Assembly: GCA_027488755.1 (NCBI GenBank) | Contig: JAIYAZ010000068.1 | Location: 1 to 64,000 of the forward strand | Direction of reading: 5' to 3' | Length of the DNA: 64,000 bases | Source of the DNA: Verrucomicrobiaceae bacterium | GTDB taxonomy: Bacteria; Verrucomicrobiota; Verrucomicrobiia; Chthoniobacterales; JAATET01 | Part shown: in pieces, positions 54,403 through 62,755 of the stretch | How the letters are laid out: each line of letters opens with the position of its first letter | Numbering within the stretch: position 1 is the first letter of the stretch | Position numbers and translations under genes: made by a program | Notes under the pieces: generated by a model | Database searches by the model: none | Told to the model about the DNA's origin: nothing | Seen by the model: only the letters and a program-made list of their open reading frames with translations

Positions 54403-55526
54403 GTCAGGCCGAGCGCGCCAGCCGCCGGCCGCGCGTGGCGATAGCCCGCGAGGGGTGCGGCGTCGAGCCCGCGGGTGAGGGCGAGGTATTTGAACTGCGT
54501 GCCCATCGTCTCCGGGTGTAGCAGCGTTTTGAACGCGCGCAGATCGGCTTCGCGCGTAGGTGAGGCCGGCGCCTGCTCCATGGCGAGCAGCAGCGGCGTC
54601 GCGGCGCCGACGAGGAAGTGGTATTGGTCCGCGAACCCGGCCACGGTGAGTCCGGCGGAGGCCCCCGCCCCGGCCAGCGCGGTGAAGTCCACGTGCGCGG
54701 TGAGGTCCTTTTCGCCGGGATCAACGAGCGGATCGTCGTCCCGCCGGTGGCCCCGGTAGCAGGAGAGCGTGCCGTTGCTCCGCCACGGGGCGTAAAGGTC
54801 GGCCCGCGGAAAACCGTAGTCGACGATGAGCATGAGCCCGCGGGTGAGCCGCGCGGCCACGTCGCGAACCCACGCGTCGGCCCCGGGGCGGATTTCCACG
54901 AGCGTGTCGGCGGGCGCGTCGGCGGGCAGAATGTCGGGGGCATCCGGCGCGGGCTGGTCGTCCAAGCGCAGGCCGGTGTCGTCGGCGGTCACGTGGCGTT
55001 CGAGCCAGCCGTCGGCCGTGCGGCGGAACAGGCGCACGGGCAGGGCGTCGGCGTATTCGTTCGTGAAATGCACGCCGGTGAAGGCGGGCAGCGCGGCGAG
55101 GTCGGGCACCCAGTCCACCCGGCTTGCGTGGGCGGCGAGCGTGTTGCGCTGGGCCGCCTGGAGCGGCGCGAACGGCTCGATCAGCACGGCGCGCGTCGCG
55201 GTGGCGCAGGCGGGGTGGTCCGTAGCGAGGGCATCCAGCACGTCGGCGGCGAGGCGGCCGTCGTTCGCGCCCTGCTCGGCGAAGGTGAAATCCGCGGGCC
55301 GGTCGAGGCGTTCCCAGATCTCGGCGCATTGCGCGGCGATGACGCGGCCGAACATCCGGCCCACGCTCACGTTCGTGTAGAAATCGCCGCCGCGGCCGAT
55401 GCGCGCTCGGCCCGAACCATAGTAACCCTCCGCGGGGTCAAACAGGGCCCGCGCCATGTAGGCGTCGAAGCGGAGGGGGCCGTGGGCGGAGATTTCGGCG
55501 CGGAGCCGCGCGGCGAGGGCGTTCAC
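54399..55526 (-). CDS. SAM-dependent methyltransferase, MidA/NDUFAF7-like
   Basis: 375 residues, GTG start at 55526 overlapping the upstream stop by four bases. It shows the MidA/COG1565 pattern: GPLRFDAYMARALFDPAEGYYG, RIGRGGDFYTNVSVGRMFG, FAEQGANDGRLAADVL (SAM-binding, though the usual GxG is EQGAND), VHFTNEYADALPVR, and LIVDYGFPRADLY. In mitochondria this family methylates an arginine of complex I. In bacteria it may modify a similar protein, unknown here. It is convergent with the lipoprotein gene. Confidence 0.85.
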   Translation of the reverse strand: MNALAARLRAEISAHGPLRFDAYMARALFDPAEGYYGSGRARIGRGGDFYTNVSVGRMFGRVIAAQCAEIWERLDRPADFTFAEQGANDGRLAADVLDALATDHPACATATRAVLIEPFAPLQAAQRNTLAAHASRVDWVPDLAALPAFTGVHFTNEYADALPVRLFRRTADGWLERHVTADDTGLRLDDQPAPDAPDILPADAPADTLVEIRPGADAWVRDVAARLTRGLMLIVDYGFPRADLYAPWRSNGTLSCYRGHRRDDDPLVDPGEKDLTAHVDFTALAGAGASAGLTVAGFADQYHFLVGAATPLLLAMEQAPASPTREADLRAFKTLLHPETMGTQFKYLALTRGLDAAPLAGYRHARPAAGALGLT

Positions 55527-57040
55527 TCGCTGGTGATCTCGCGGGCCCAGACGTTCACCGTGCCGTCGCTGCCGCGTTCGACGCGGGTGATGAGGAACGG
55601 GCGGTTCGCGTCGCGCGCGAGCGTCGTGCCCTCGCCCGGCGGCGGCTTCGAGGTCGGGAATTCGACGATGATGCGCATGTCCTTCGCGCCATCGGTCTTG
55701 CGGAGGACGGCGCGGCTCTGGCTGCTCGCGCTTACGAGAAAGTCGCCCTCGAGGTAAACGCGCTCGCCGCCGAGGCCGGTGCCGGCAAGCTGCGGAGCGT
55801 CCTGCACGCCCACGAGGCGGCCCTGCGGCATCTGGCCGGGTTGGTAGGTCGCCCATTTGCCGCTCGTGGTGGTGGCCACGGCCGGGGCGGGCGTGTTGGT
55901 GCCGGCGAGGAAGGGCTTGAGCGGAACCTCGGTGCCGACGGTGGGCGCGTTTGCGACGACGGGCGGGGGCGTGGCGCCGTTGACCGGGATGGCGCGGGCG
56001 ACGGTCGGTTCGCCGCCCGGCGCGGCCACGGGCACGGCGGGCGCCACGGGAATGGCGGCGGGCGCGGTGGGCGGGACAGGTCCGGCGTTCACCGGTTGGG
56101 CGCGGGCGACGGTGGGTTCGGGGGTTGCCCCGGCGGTGGTGGTGGCGGGCCGCACGGGCATCAGCTCATTGACGGGCGCCGGCGCGGCGGTCGTGCCGCC
56201 GGGGTTCGCGAGGCGGCGGCGGTAGCTGGCGTAGCGCTGGTCGGCCTCGGCGACCTTGAGCTTCGAGAGCACGGGCAGGCCGGCCTCGACGTTGAGCGTG
56301 GCGGGCGGCTGGAGGGAGAAGCCGCCGGGGCCCTGCGTGGCGCTGTAGTCGGGATACTGGATCGGTATGGTCGTGAACTTCAGGCGGCCGTCGGCGAGCT
56401 TTTCGACGTGGATGACGGGCGAGAGGTCGAGGCTGCGGCGCACGGGGATGTCGAGGCCGGTGAGCAGGCTGCGGTGGAGCGTGGGGACGGTGCGCTCGTC
56501 GGCGGTGAAGACGTGCTCGACGAGCACCTGCGGGACTTCGGCGTCCTGCGCGAGGGCGACGACGCCGGCCGGGAAGAAATCGTTTTTCGTGAGCTGGTAG
56601 GAGTCGAGGATGTTGAAACGGCCGACGACGTAGGGGATGGAGCCGGAGGTCGCGTCGTAGTTGCGAATGTAGGCGCGCAGGAGCCGGGCGCTTTCCTCCT
56701 TGAGCTGGCGCGGGCTCATCTGCCCGTAGCGGGCGAGGAGCTTTTTCGCGTCGAGGAATTCGCCGCGCGGGGCTTGCGTTTCGGTGAAGCGTTTGGGGGC
56801 CTCGAGTTTTTTGAACTTGTGGAGGACGCTGTAGCCAAGCGGTTCCTCGGGGTGGCCGAACACGTAGAGCGTGCCCATCCAGCAGAGGGCGACGAGGCCG
56901 ATGAGCAGGAGAATGAAAACGGACCAGCCGAAGAGGCCGCCGTCGCCCGAGCGGGTGCGGGGTTCGCGGTCGCTGAAGCCGTCGCGGGTGGCGCGGCGGC
57001 GGCCGGTCGCGGAGCGGGAGCGTGGGAAAAGGTCGGCCAT
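55523..57040 (-). CDS. Single-pass membrane protein with Pro/Ala-rich linker, function unknown
   Basis: 505 residues. One membrane helix at about 39-60 (SVFILLLIGLVALCWMGTLYV) after a basic N-terminus, so the bulk is periplasmic. Residues 70-270 form a folded region (AYIRNYDATSGSIPYVVGRFNILDSYQLT). About 285-400 is a low-complexity stretch in which TVARAxPVN recurs, then a C-terminal beta domain (VYLEGDFLVSASSQSRAVLR, NVWAREITSE). No known motif. It lies between a HesB gene and the MidA-like gene with overlapping ends. It might be an envelope regulatory or assembly protein, but nothing proves it. Confidence 0.72.
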   Translation of the reverse strand: MADLFPRSRSATGRRRATRDGFSDREPRTRSGDGGLFGWSVFILLLIGLVALCWMGTLYVFGHPEEPLGYSVLHKFKKLEAPKRFTETQAPRGEFLDAKKLLARYGQMSPRQLKEESARLLRAYIRNYDATSGSIPYVVGRFNILDSYQLTKNDFFPAGVVALAQDAEVPQVLVEHVFTADERTVPTLHRSLLTGLDIPVRRSLDLSPVIHVEKLADGRLKFTTIPIQYPDYSATQGPGGFSLQPPATLNVEAGLPVLSKLKVAEADQRYASYRRRLANPGGTTAAPAPVNELMPVRPATTTAGATPEPTVARAQPVNAGPVPPTAPAAIPVAPAVPVAAPGGEPTVARAIPVNGATPPPVVANAPTVGTEVPLKPFLAGTNTPAPAVATTTSGKWATYQPGQMPQGRLVGVQDAPQLAGTGLGGERVYLEGDFLVSASSQSRAVLRKTDGAKDMRIIVEFPTSKPPPGEGTTLARDANRPFLITRVERGSDGTVNVWAREITSE

Positions 57041-57378
57041 CAGGGCGTGGTGGGGGCGGGCTCGAAGGAGGTGCCGCAGCCGCAGCTGCGCACGGCGCGC
57101 GGGTTGATGATGCGGAAGCCCGCGCCGGCGAGGTCGTCCTTGTAGTCGAGGGTGCAGTCCTCGAGATGCTCGCGGGCCGCGGCGTCGACAAACACGCGGG
57201 CGCCGTGGGCTTCGTGCACGTCGTCGCCGGACTGCTGGGCGCCAACTTCCATGCCATATTGCAACCCGGCGCAACCGCCGCGCTCGACCGAAAGCCGGAG
57301 CGCCTGGGTGTCGGCGAGGCCCCGCTCAGCCGCCAGGCTTCGCAGTTGTTCCGCCGCGCTTTCGGTAATATGAAGCAT
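57040..57378 (-). CDS. HesB/IscA/ErpA-family iron-sulfur carrier
   Basis: 112 residues, the usual length. The three conserved Cys are in RGGCAGLQYG and SCGCGTSF. LRLSVERGGCAG and the DPxS-like VFVDAAAREHL region match A-type carriers, which transfer Fe-S clusters to target proteins such as IspG. The stop codon shares one base with the start of the next gene (TGATG). It is divergent from mutL. Confidence 0.9.
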   Translation of the reverse strand: MLHITESAAEQLRSLAAERGLADTQALRLSVERGGCAGLQYGMEVGAQQSGDDVHEAHGARVFVDAAAREHLEDCTLDYKDDLAGAGFRIINPRAVRSCGCGTSFEPAPTTP

Positions 57379-57478
57379 AGCGGAGTTTTATGGGTGGTCT
57401 GGCACGAAGTCAAATGATGCGAGCGGCGGCGACCGGAATCCGGGCCGCCTTTCGCCGTGCGGCCAACCCCCGGGCCTG

Positions 57479-59266
57479 ATGGGAACGATCCGCCGATTAC
57501 CCGAGGAGGTGGCCAGTCAGGTGGCGGCCGGGGAGGTCGTGGAGCGGCCGGCCTCCGTCGTGAAGGAACTCGTGGAAAACAGCCTCGACGCCGGAGCGAC
57601 CCGCGTGGACGTGGAATACCACCGCGGCGGGGACAAATTTCTGGCCGTCACGGACGACGGCGCGGGCATGGACCGAGAGGACGCCCTGCTTTGCCTCGAG
57701 CGGCATGCGACCAGCAAAATCCGCACGGGGCGGGACCTCGCGACCGTCGGGACGTTCGGGTTTCGCGGCGAGGCCGTGCCCAGCATTGCGAGCGTCTCGC
57801 GCTTTCGCCTCGTGACGCGGCCCCATGACGCCGAGGCCGGCACCGAGGTGCTGGTCAACGGCGGGCACCTGGAGACCGTGCGCGACAGCGGCGAGGCCCC
57901 CGGCACGCGCATTGAGGTGCGGGCGCTCTTTTTCAACCTGCCGGCGCGCCGCAAGTTCCTGCGCGGCGAGCGGACGGAGGCCGCGCACATCGACCACCAT
58001 TTCGAGGTCCTCGCGCTGGCGCATCCGGAGCGGCGGTTTTCCCTCACGCGGGACGGCCGTCCGGTGCACCGCCTCGGGCCGGCGGAGGATCTTGCGACGC
58101 GGGTCCGCGACCTGCTCGGCGCGGAGTTTGCGGCCGGCCTCTTCCCGCTGGAACCGGTCACGCACAACGGGCTCACGCTCCGCGGTCTGCTGGCCCGGCC
58201 GGGGCATGCGCGGGGCGACCGCGCGGGCCAGTATGTGTTCGTGAACGGCCGTGCCGTGCAGAGCCCGGCCATCTGGCAGCCGCTGCGCGAGGCCTACGGC
58301 ACCGGGCTGCCCCGGGGGATGAATCCGCCTGCGGTGCTGTTTGTCGAGATCGACCCGGGCTGGGTCGATTGCAACGTCCATCCCGCCAAGCGCGAGGTGC
58401 GCTTTCGCGACGGGATCGCGGTGCGCGAGGCGGTCCAGACCCTTGTGGGCCGCGCGCTGGCGGAGCGGCGGCCGCAGGCGGCGCCCGTGCCGGTGCGGGT
58501 GTTTACGGAACTGGCCGGGCGCGACGTGGCCCCGACCGCGCCCCCGGTCGTCGCGCCCCGCCAACCGGATGTCGCGCGGATGGCTGCGCCGGAGGGCGAC
58601 GGCGCCCTGCTGGCCCGGCTGGCCGCCGCGCCGCCGCCGGCCGCGCCCGAGCCGGAGCTCGCGTTGCCGGAGGAACCGCCCGCCGCGGAGCCGCGCCTGC
58701 GCTTCATTGGCACGCTGGGCGGGCGGCACGTGCTGTTTGAGGACGAGGCCGGCCTCGTGCTGCTCGACGCCCGCGCGGCCCGGGAGCGACTCTTGTTTGA
58801 GCAACTGCTGCGGCGCATCGACCGGCGCGAATCCATTTCCCAGCGGCTGCTGCTGCCGGCGGTTGTGGAGCTGGCGCCGCGCGATCTGGCCTGGGTGCTG
58901 GAGCATGCCCGGGTGCTGGCCGGCGCGGGATTTCTCGTCGAGGGATTCGGCGCGGGCGCGGTGAAGGTGGATGGCGTGCCGCCGTTTCTGGCCGGTGGCG
59001 AGCCTCGGGAGCTGCTGCTGCGTATTGCCGAGGACTGCCGCGCGGGCGGGCTGCGGGCTGGCCCGCGCGCGCTCGAGGAAGCCATTGCCCGGTCGGTGAG
59101 TCGCGCGGTGCCGTCCGATCCGCCGCCGGCGGACCCCGCGGCGGCGGCGGCCCTTCTCGACGAGCTCATGGCCTGCGAGCTGCCCTACGCCTGCCCGGCG
59201 GGCAAGCCGACGATGATCCATTTCGCGCACTCCGAGCTGGCCCGGAAGTTCGGCCGCGCGGGCTAG
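57479..59266 (+). CDS. mutL: DNA mismatch repair protein MutL, endonuclease motif altered
   Basis: 595 residues. GHKL ATPase domain: IRRLPEEVASQVAAGEVVERPASVVKELVENSLDAG, DDGAGM, RHATSKI, GFRGEA, and PARRKFL. A Pro/Ala-rich linker separates the C-terminal dimerisation domain. In MutL proteins with endonuclease activity this domain has DQHAxxERxxxE and CPHGRP. Here the equivalents are DARAARERLLFE and CPAGKP, so both metal-ligand His positions are gone. The nicking function is therefore probably lost and strand discrimination must work otherwise. Confidence 0.9.
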   Translation: MGTIRRLPEEVASQVAAGEVVERPASVVKELVENSLDAGATRVDVEYHRGGDKFLAVTDDGAGMDREDALLCLERHATSKIRTGRDLATVGTFGFRGEAVPSIASVSRFRLVTRPHDAEAGTEVLVNGGHLETVRDSGEAPGTRIEVRALFFNLPARRKFLRGERTEAAHIDHHFEVLALAHPERRFSLTRDGRPVHRLGPAEDLATRVRDLLGAEFAAGLFPLEPVTHNGLTLRGLLARPGHARGDRAGQYVFVNGRAVQSPAIWQPLREAYGTGLPRGMNPPAVLFVEIDPGWVDCNVHPAKREVRFRDGIAVREAVQTLVGRALAERRPQAAPVPVRVFTELAGRDVAPTAPPVVAPRQPDVARMAAPEGDGALLARLAAAPPPAAPEPELALPEEPPAAEPRLRFIGTLGGRHVLFEDEAGLVLLDARAARERLLFEQLLRRIDRRESISQRLLLPAVVELAPRDLAWVLEHARVLAGAGFLVEGFGAGAVKVDGVPPFLAGGEPRELLLRIAEDCRAGGLRAGPRALEEAIARSVSRAVPSDPPPADPAAAAALLDELMACELPYACPAGKPTMIHFAHSELARKFGRAG

Positions 59267-59637
59267 AGCCGGTCGGAGACCACCTCGTCGCCGGGGTCAA
59301 AGCGCGGGGTGGTGAGGATCGCGAGGCGGTTCGGCGTGCTGGCGCGGATGATCTGGTGATGAACCCCGCGGGGGATGACGGCGAGTTCGTTGGCGCCAAG
59401 CAGGATGGTTTGCGGGGCCGGGTCGGCGGCGGCGGGATCGAGGGTCCGCAGTTCGAGGGAACCGTCGAGGACGAAGTAGATTTCCTCGAACGTGGCGTGC
59501 CAGTGCGGAATCGTGACGCCGATGTCGATGGCGATGGCGACGTTGGGTGAACATTCCCCGCCGCGGAGAATTTCGCGGATCTCGCCGCAGGTGGGGGACG
59601 ATTTGACGAAGTGGTCGGCGAGATGCTTGAGGATCAC
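59263..59637 (-). CDS. Cupin-domain protein
   Basis: 124 residues from a GTG at 59637; no ATG is in frame near the domain. Cupin motif 1 is IPHWHATFEEIYFVLDGSLEL, with two His and a Glu as metal ligands; motif 2 is ELAVIPRGVHHQI. A single small cupin of this kind may be an isomerase, dioxygenase or binding protein. It converges on mutL with a 4-bp overlap and is divergent from the GNAT gene. Function not known. Confidence 0.78.
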   Translation of the reverse strand: MILKHLADHFVKSSPTCGEIREILRGGECSPNVAIAIDIGVTIPHWHATFEEIYFVLDGSLELRTLDPAAADPAPQTILLGANELAVIPRGVHHQIIRASTPNRLAILTTPRFDPGDEVVSDRL

Positions 59638-59707
59638 GACCTCAAGGTAGCACGGCGGGGTGCAGCGGGAAATTGCCCCCGGGCGGCTTTTCTGAAATAA
59701 CCGCCCC

Positions 59708-60169
59708 ATGCACGAGAGCATCCGCATCGAGCCGGCCACGCTGGACGATCTCCCCCTGCTCGTTGATCTGCTCGAAGACCTCTTTTCGATGGAGGCCGAC
59801 TTCGTGCCGAATCGCGAGAAACAGGAGCGCGGGTTGCGTCTCATTCTGGAGCAGCCTTCGCGCGGGCGGATTTTTGTCCTGCGCAACGACCATCGCGTGA
59901 TCGGCATGATCAATCTGCTCATCACGATCAGCACGGCGGAGGGCGGCTTTGTGCTGCTCATGGAGGACGTGGTCGTGCACCGCGACCATCGCGGGCAGGG
60001 CTACGGCTCGGCGCTGCTGGAGCATGCGATCAAGTTTGCGCGCGAGAAAAACTTCCTGCGCATCACGCTCCTCACCGACCGCGACAACCAGGCCTCGAAG
60101 CGGTTTTACCTTTCGCGCGGTTTCGTCGAGAGCGGCATGGTGCCGCTGCGCATGCTTTTCCGGGACTGA
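59708..60169 (+). CDS. GNAT-family N-acetyltransferase
   Basis: 153 residues. Acetyl-CoA site HRDHRGQGYGSALLEHA with the R/Q-x-x-G-x-G/A motif, preceded by LLMEDVVV, and a C-terminal FYLSRGFVESG that forms the last strand. The acceptor is unknown. The stop TGA is immediately followed by the ATG of larB, so it heads the plus-strand operon larB-nucleotidyltransferase-kinase-glgE. Confidence 0.88.
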   Translation: MHESIRIEPATLDDLPLLVDLLEDLFSMEADFVPNREKQERGLRLILEQPSRGRIFVLRNDHRVIGMINLLITISTAEGGFVLLMEDVVVHRDHRGQGYGSALLEHAIKFAREKNFLRITLLTDRDNQASKRFYLSRGFVESGMVPLRMLFRD

Positions 60170-60852
<683 letters not shown>

Positions 60853-60856
<4 letters not shown>

Positions 60857-61761
60857 GCGTGCGGGTTGCCTTCGTGCCCGGAGCGGGCCTGGGAAAACGC
60901 CTTCGCCCGCTCACCGAGGAGCGGCCGAAGCCGCTGGTGCCCGTGCGCAACCGGCCGCTGATCACCTACGTGTTCGACGCGTTGCTGGCGGTGGGCATCG
61001 AGCGCATCGTGGTGAACACGCACCATTGCCCGAAGGTTTACGCCGAGCTTTTCCCTGACGCGATCTACCGCGGCTGCCCGCTGACGTTTGTCCACGAGCC
61101 TGTGCTGCTGGAGACGGCCGGCGGGCTCGAAAATGCCCGGGCGTTTTTCGGCCCGGGGCCGGTGCTTGTGCACAACGGCGATCTGCTCGCGAACCTGAAC
61201 CTCGCCGGGCTGTTGGAAACGCATGCCCGCGAGGGACGCGAGGTCACCGCGCTCCTGCGCAGCGCGGGCGGGCCGCTGCACGTCTTGTTTGACCGCCGGA
61301 TGGGGCGGATCCGGGACATCCGCGACGCGCTCGGGGCCGAGGGCGGCATCGATACGCTCTTTGCGGGCGCCTACGTGGTCGAGCCGGCGTTCCTCGACCG
61401 GATCCCGCCGCGGACGGTGATCTCGGTGATTCCCCTCTTCCTCGACATGCTCAAAAACGGCGTGTCGATCGCCGGGCGGCTGGACGATTCCGGCGACTGG
61501 GCCGACCTCGGCGACCGCGGCTCCTACCTCGCGGCGCACGCCGGCGGCTGGGTGATCGACCCCGCGGCCGACGTCGCGCCGGATGCGCAATTGCTCGGCT
61601 TCGGCGCGGTGGGCGCGGGCGCGAAGGTCGGCGCGGGCGCAGTGCTCGCGGACACCGTGGTTTGGCCGGGCGCAGAAATCGCTTCCGGCGCCCGTTTGCG
61701 CGGCTGTATCGTGCGCGACCGGCGGGTGGCCCAAGGGGAGCACGCCGACACCGACTTCTAG
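60853..61761 (+). CDS. Sugar-phosphate nucleotidyltransferase (MurU-like)
   Basis: 302 residues, GTG start. The signature GAGLGKRLRPLTEERPKPLVPVRNRPLI is that of sugar-1-phosphate nucleotidyltransferases, though the first Ala of the usual AAG is Pro (VPGAG). Catalytic Asp region VLVHNGDLLAN and LETAGGLENA follow. The C-terminal 60 residues form a short left-handed beta-helix (GAKVGAGAVLADTVVWPGAEIASGARL). MurU links MurNAc-1-P to UDP in wall recycling; the kinase that follows at a 1-base gap is AmgK-like, which supports that reading, but GlmU- or RmlA-like roles are possible. Confidence 0.82.
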
Positions 61762-61762
61762 G

Positions 61763-62755
61763 ATGCTTTCCGACGCCGTTATCGCCCAGACCCGCGCCCG
61801 TTTTCCCGACCTCGCGGACGAGGATTTCCACGTGAGTCTGGTGGACAAGGGGGGCTCCGGCCGGAAGTTTTACCGCATTCAGGCCACCGGTGGTCCGTCG
61901 ATGATCGCGGTGAAATACCAGCCCGACAAGGAGGAGAACCGTCACTACGCGGACATCGCCGACTACCTCGACCGCTCGACGGTGAACGTGCCGCACATTT
62001 TTCTCCACGACCACGACGAGGGCCTCATCTGGATGCAGGATCTCGGCGCGAAGGATCTCTGGAGCTTTCGCAATGAGCCGTGGGCGGTGCGCGGTCCACT
62101 CTACGAGCGCGCGCTGCGGCAGGTGTTCCTGCTGCACACGAGCGCGACCGAGCAGTGGGATGGCGTGCATCCGCGCTTTGAGATCGAGTTCAACGAGCAG
62201 CTTTATCTCTGGGAGCAAAACTACTTTCTCGAGCATTGCCTGGGCGGTGTTTTCGGGCTGGGCGCGGAGGAGGCGGCGGCAGCCATTGATGCGCCGGGTC
62301 TGCGCACGCTCGCCACGCGCCTTGCCGCCGAACCGCGCGTGCTGGTGCACCGGGATTTTCAATCCCAGAACGTGATGATTCATGGCGGGGAGGCGTGGTT
62401 GATTGATTTCCAGGGCATGCGGCCCGGCCTGGCCCAATACGACCTCGCCTCGCTGCTTTACGATCCCTACGTCACGCTCACCGACGCCGAGCGCGGGGAG
62501 ATGCTGGCGTTCTACAAGGGGCTCCTCGCCGGTCGCGGCGCGCCCGCCGGCCCGGGGTTTGAGGAAACCTTTCACCTCTGTGCCGCGCAGCGCCTGATGC
62601 AGGCGCTCGGGGCCTATGGCTTTCTCGGCCTCAAGCGCGAGAAGCCCGAGTTTTTGCGCCACATTCCCGCGGCGCGTCAGTCGCTTCGCGAAGTCGCCGG
62701 CCGCGTGGATGGCCTCGGCGGCGTCGCCCAACTTCTCGCCACCCTCCCCGCATGA
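61763..62755 (+). CDS. Aminoglycoside-phosphotransferase-fold kinase, AmgK-like
   Basis: 330 residues from the ATG at 61763. DKGGSGRKFYRI is the Gly-rich loop, VHRDFQSQNVMI the catalytic loop with Asp, and LIDFQGMRPGLAQYDLASLLYDPY the metal site. This is COG3178, whose studied member AmgK phosphorylates MurNAc/GlcNAc at C1 so that MurU can activate it. The nucleotidyltransferase just before it fits that pair. Because glgE starts inside its stop (ATGA), maltokinase was considered, but Mak proteins are longer and lack this pattern. Confidence 0.82.
   Translation: MLSDAVIAQTRARFPDLADEDFHVSLVDKGGSGRKFYRIQATGGPSMIAVKYQPDKEENRHYADIADYLDRSTVNVPHIFLHDHDEGLIWMQDLGAKDLWSFRNEPWAVRGPLYERALRQVFLLHTSATEQWDGVHPRFEIEFNEQLYLWEQNYFLEHCLGGVFGLGAEEAAAAIDAPGLRTLATRLAAEPRVLVHRDFQSQNVMIHGGEAWLIDFQGMRPGLAQYDLASLLYDPYVTLTDAERGEMLAFYKGLLAGRGAPAGPGFEETFHLCAAQRLMQALGAYGFLGLKREKPEFLRHIPAARQSLREVAGRVDGLGGVAQLLATLPA

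Noticed and set aside
61763-62755. Maltokinase (Mak/Pep2) of the GlgE pathway
   Set aside because: It is too short and matches the AmgK-type COG3178 pattern; the nucleotidyltransferase upstream supports wall-sugar recycling.
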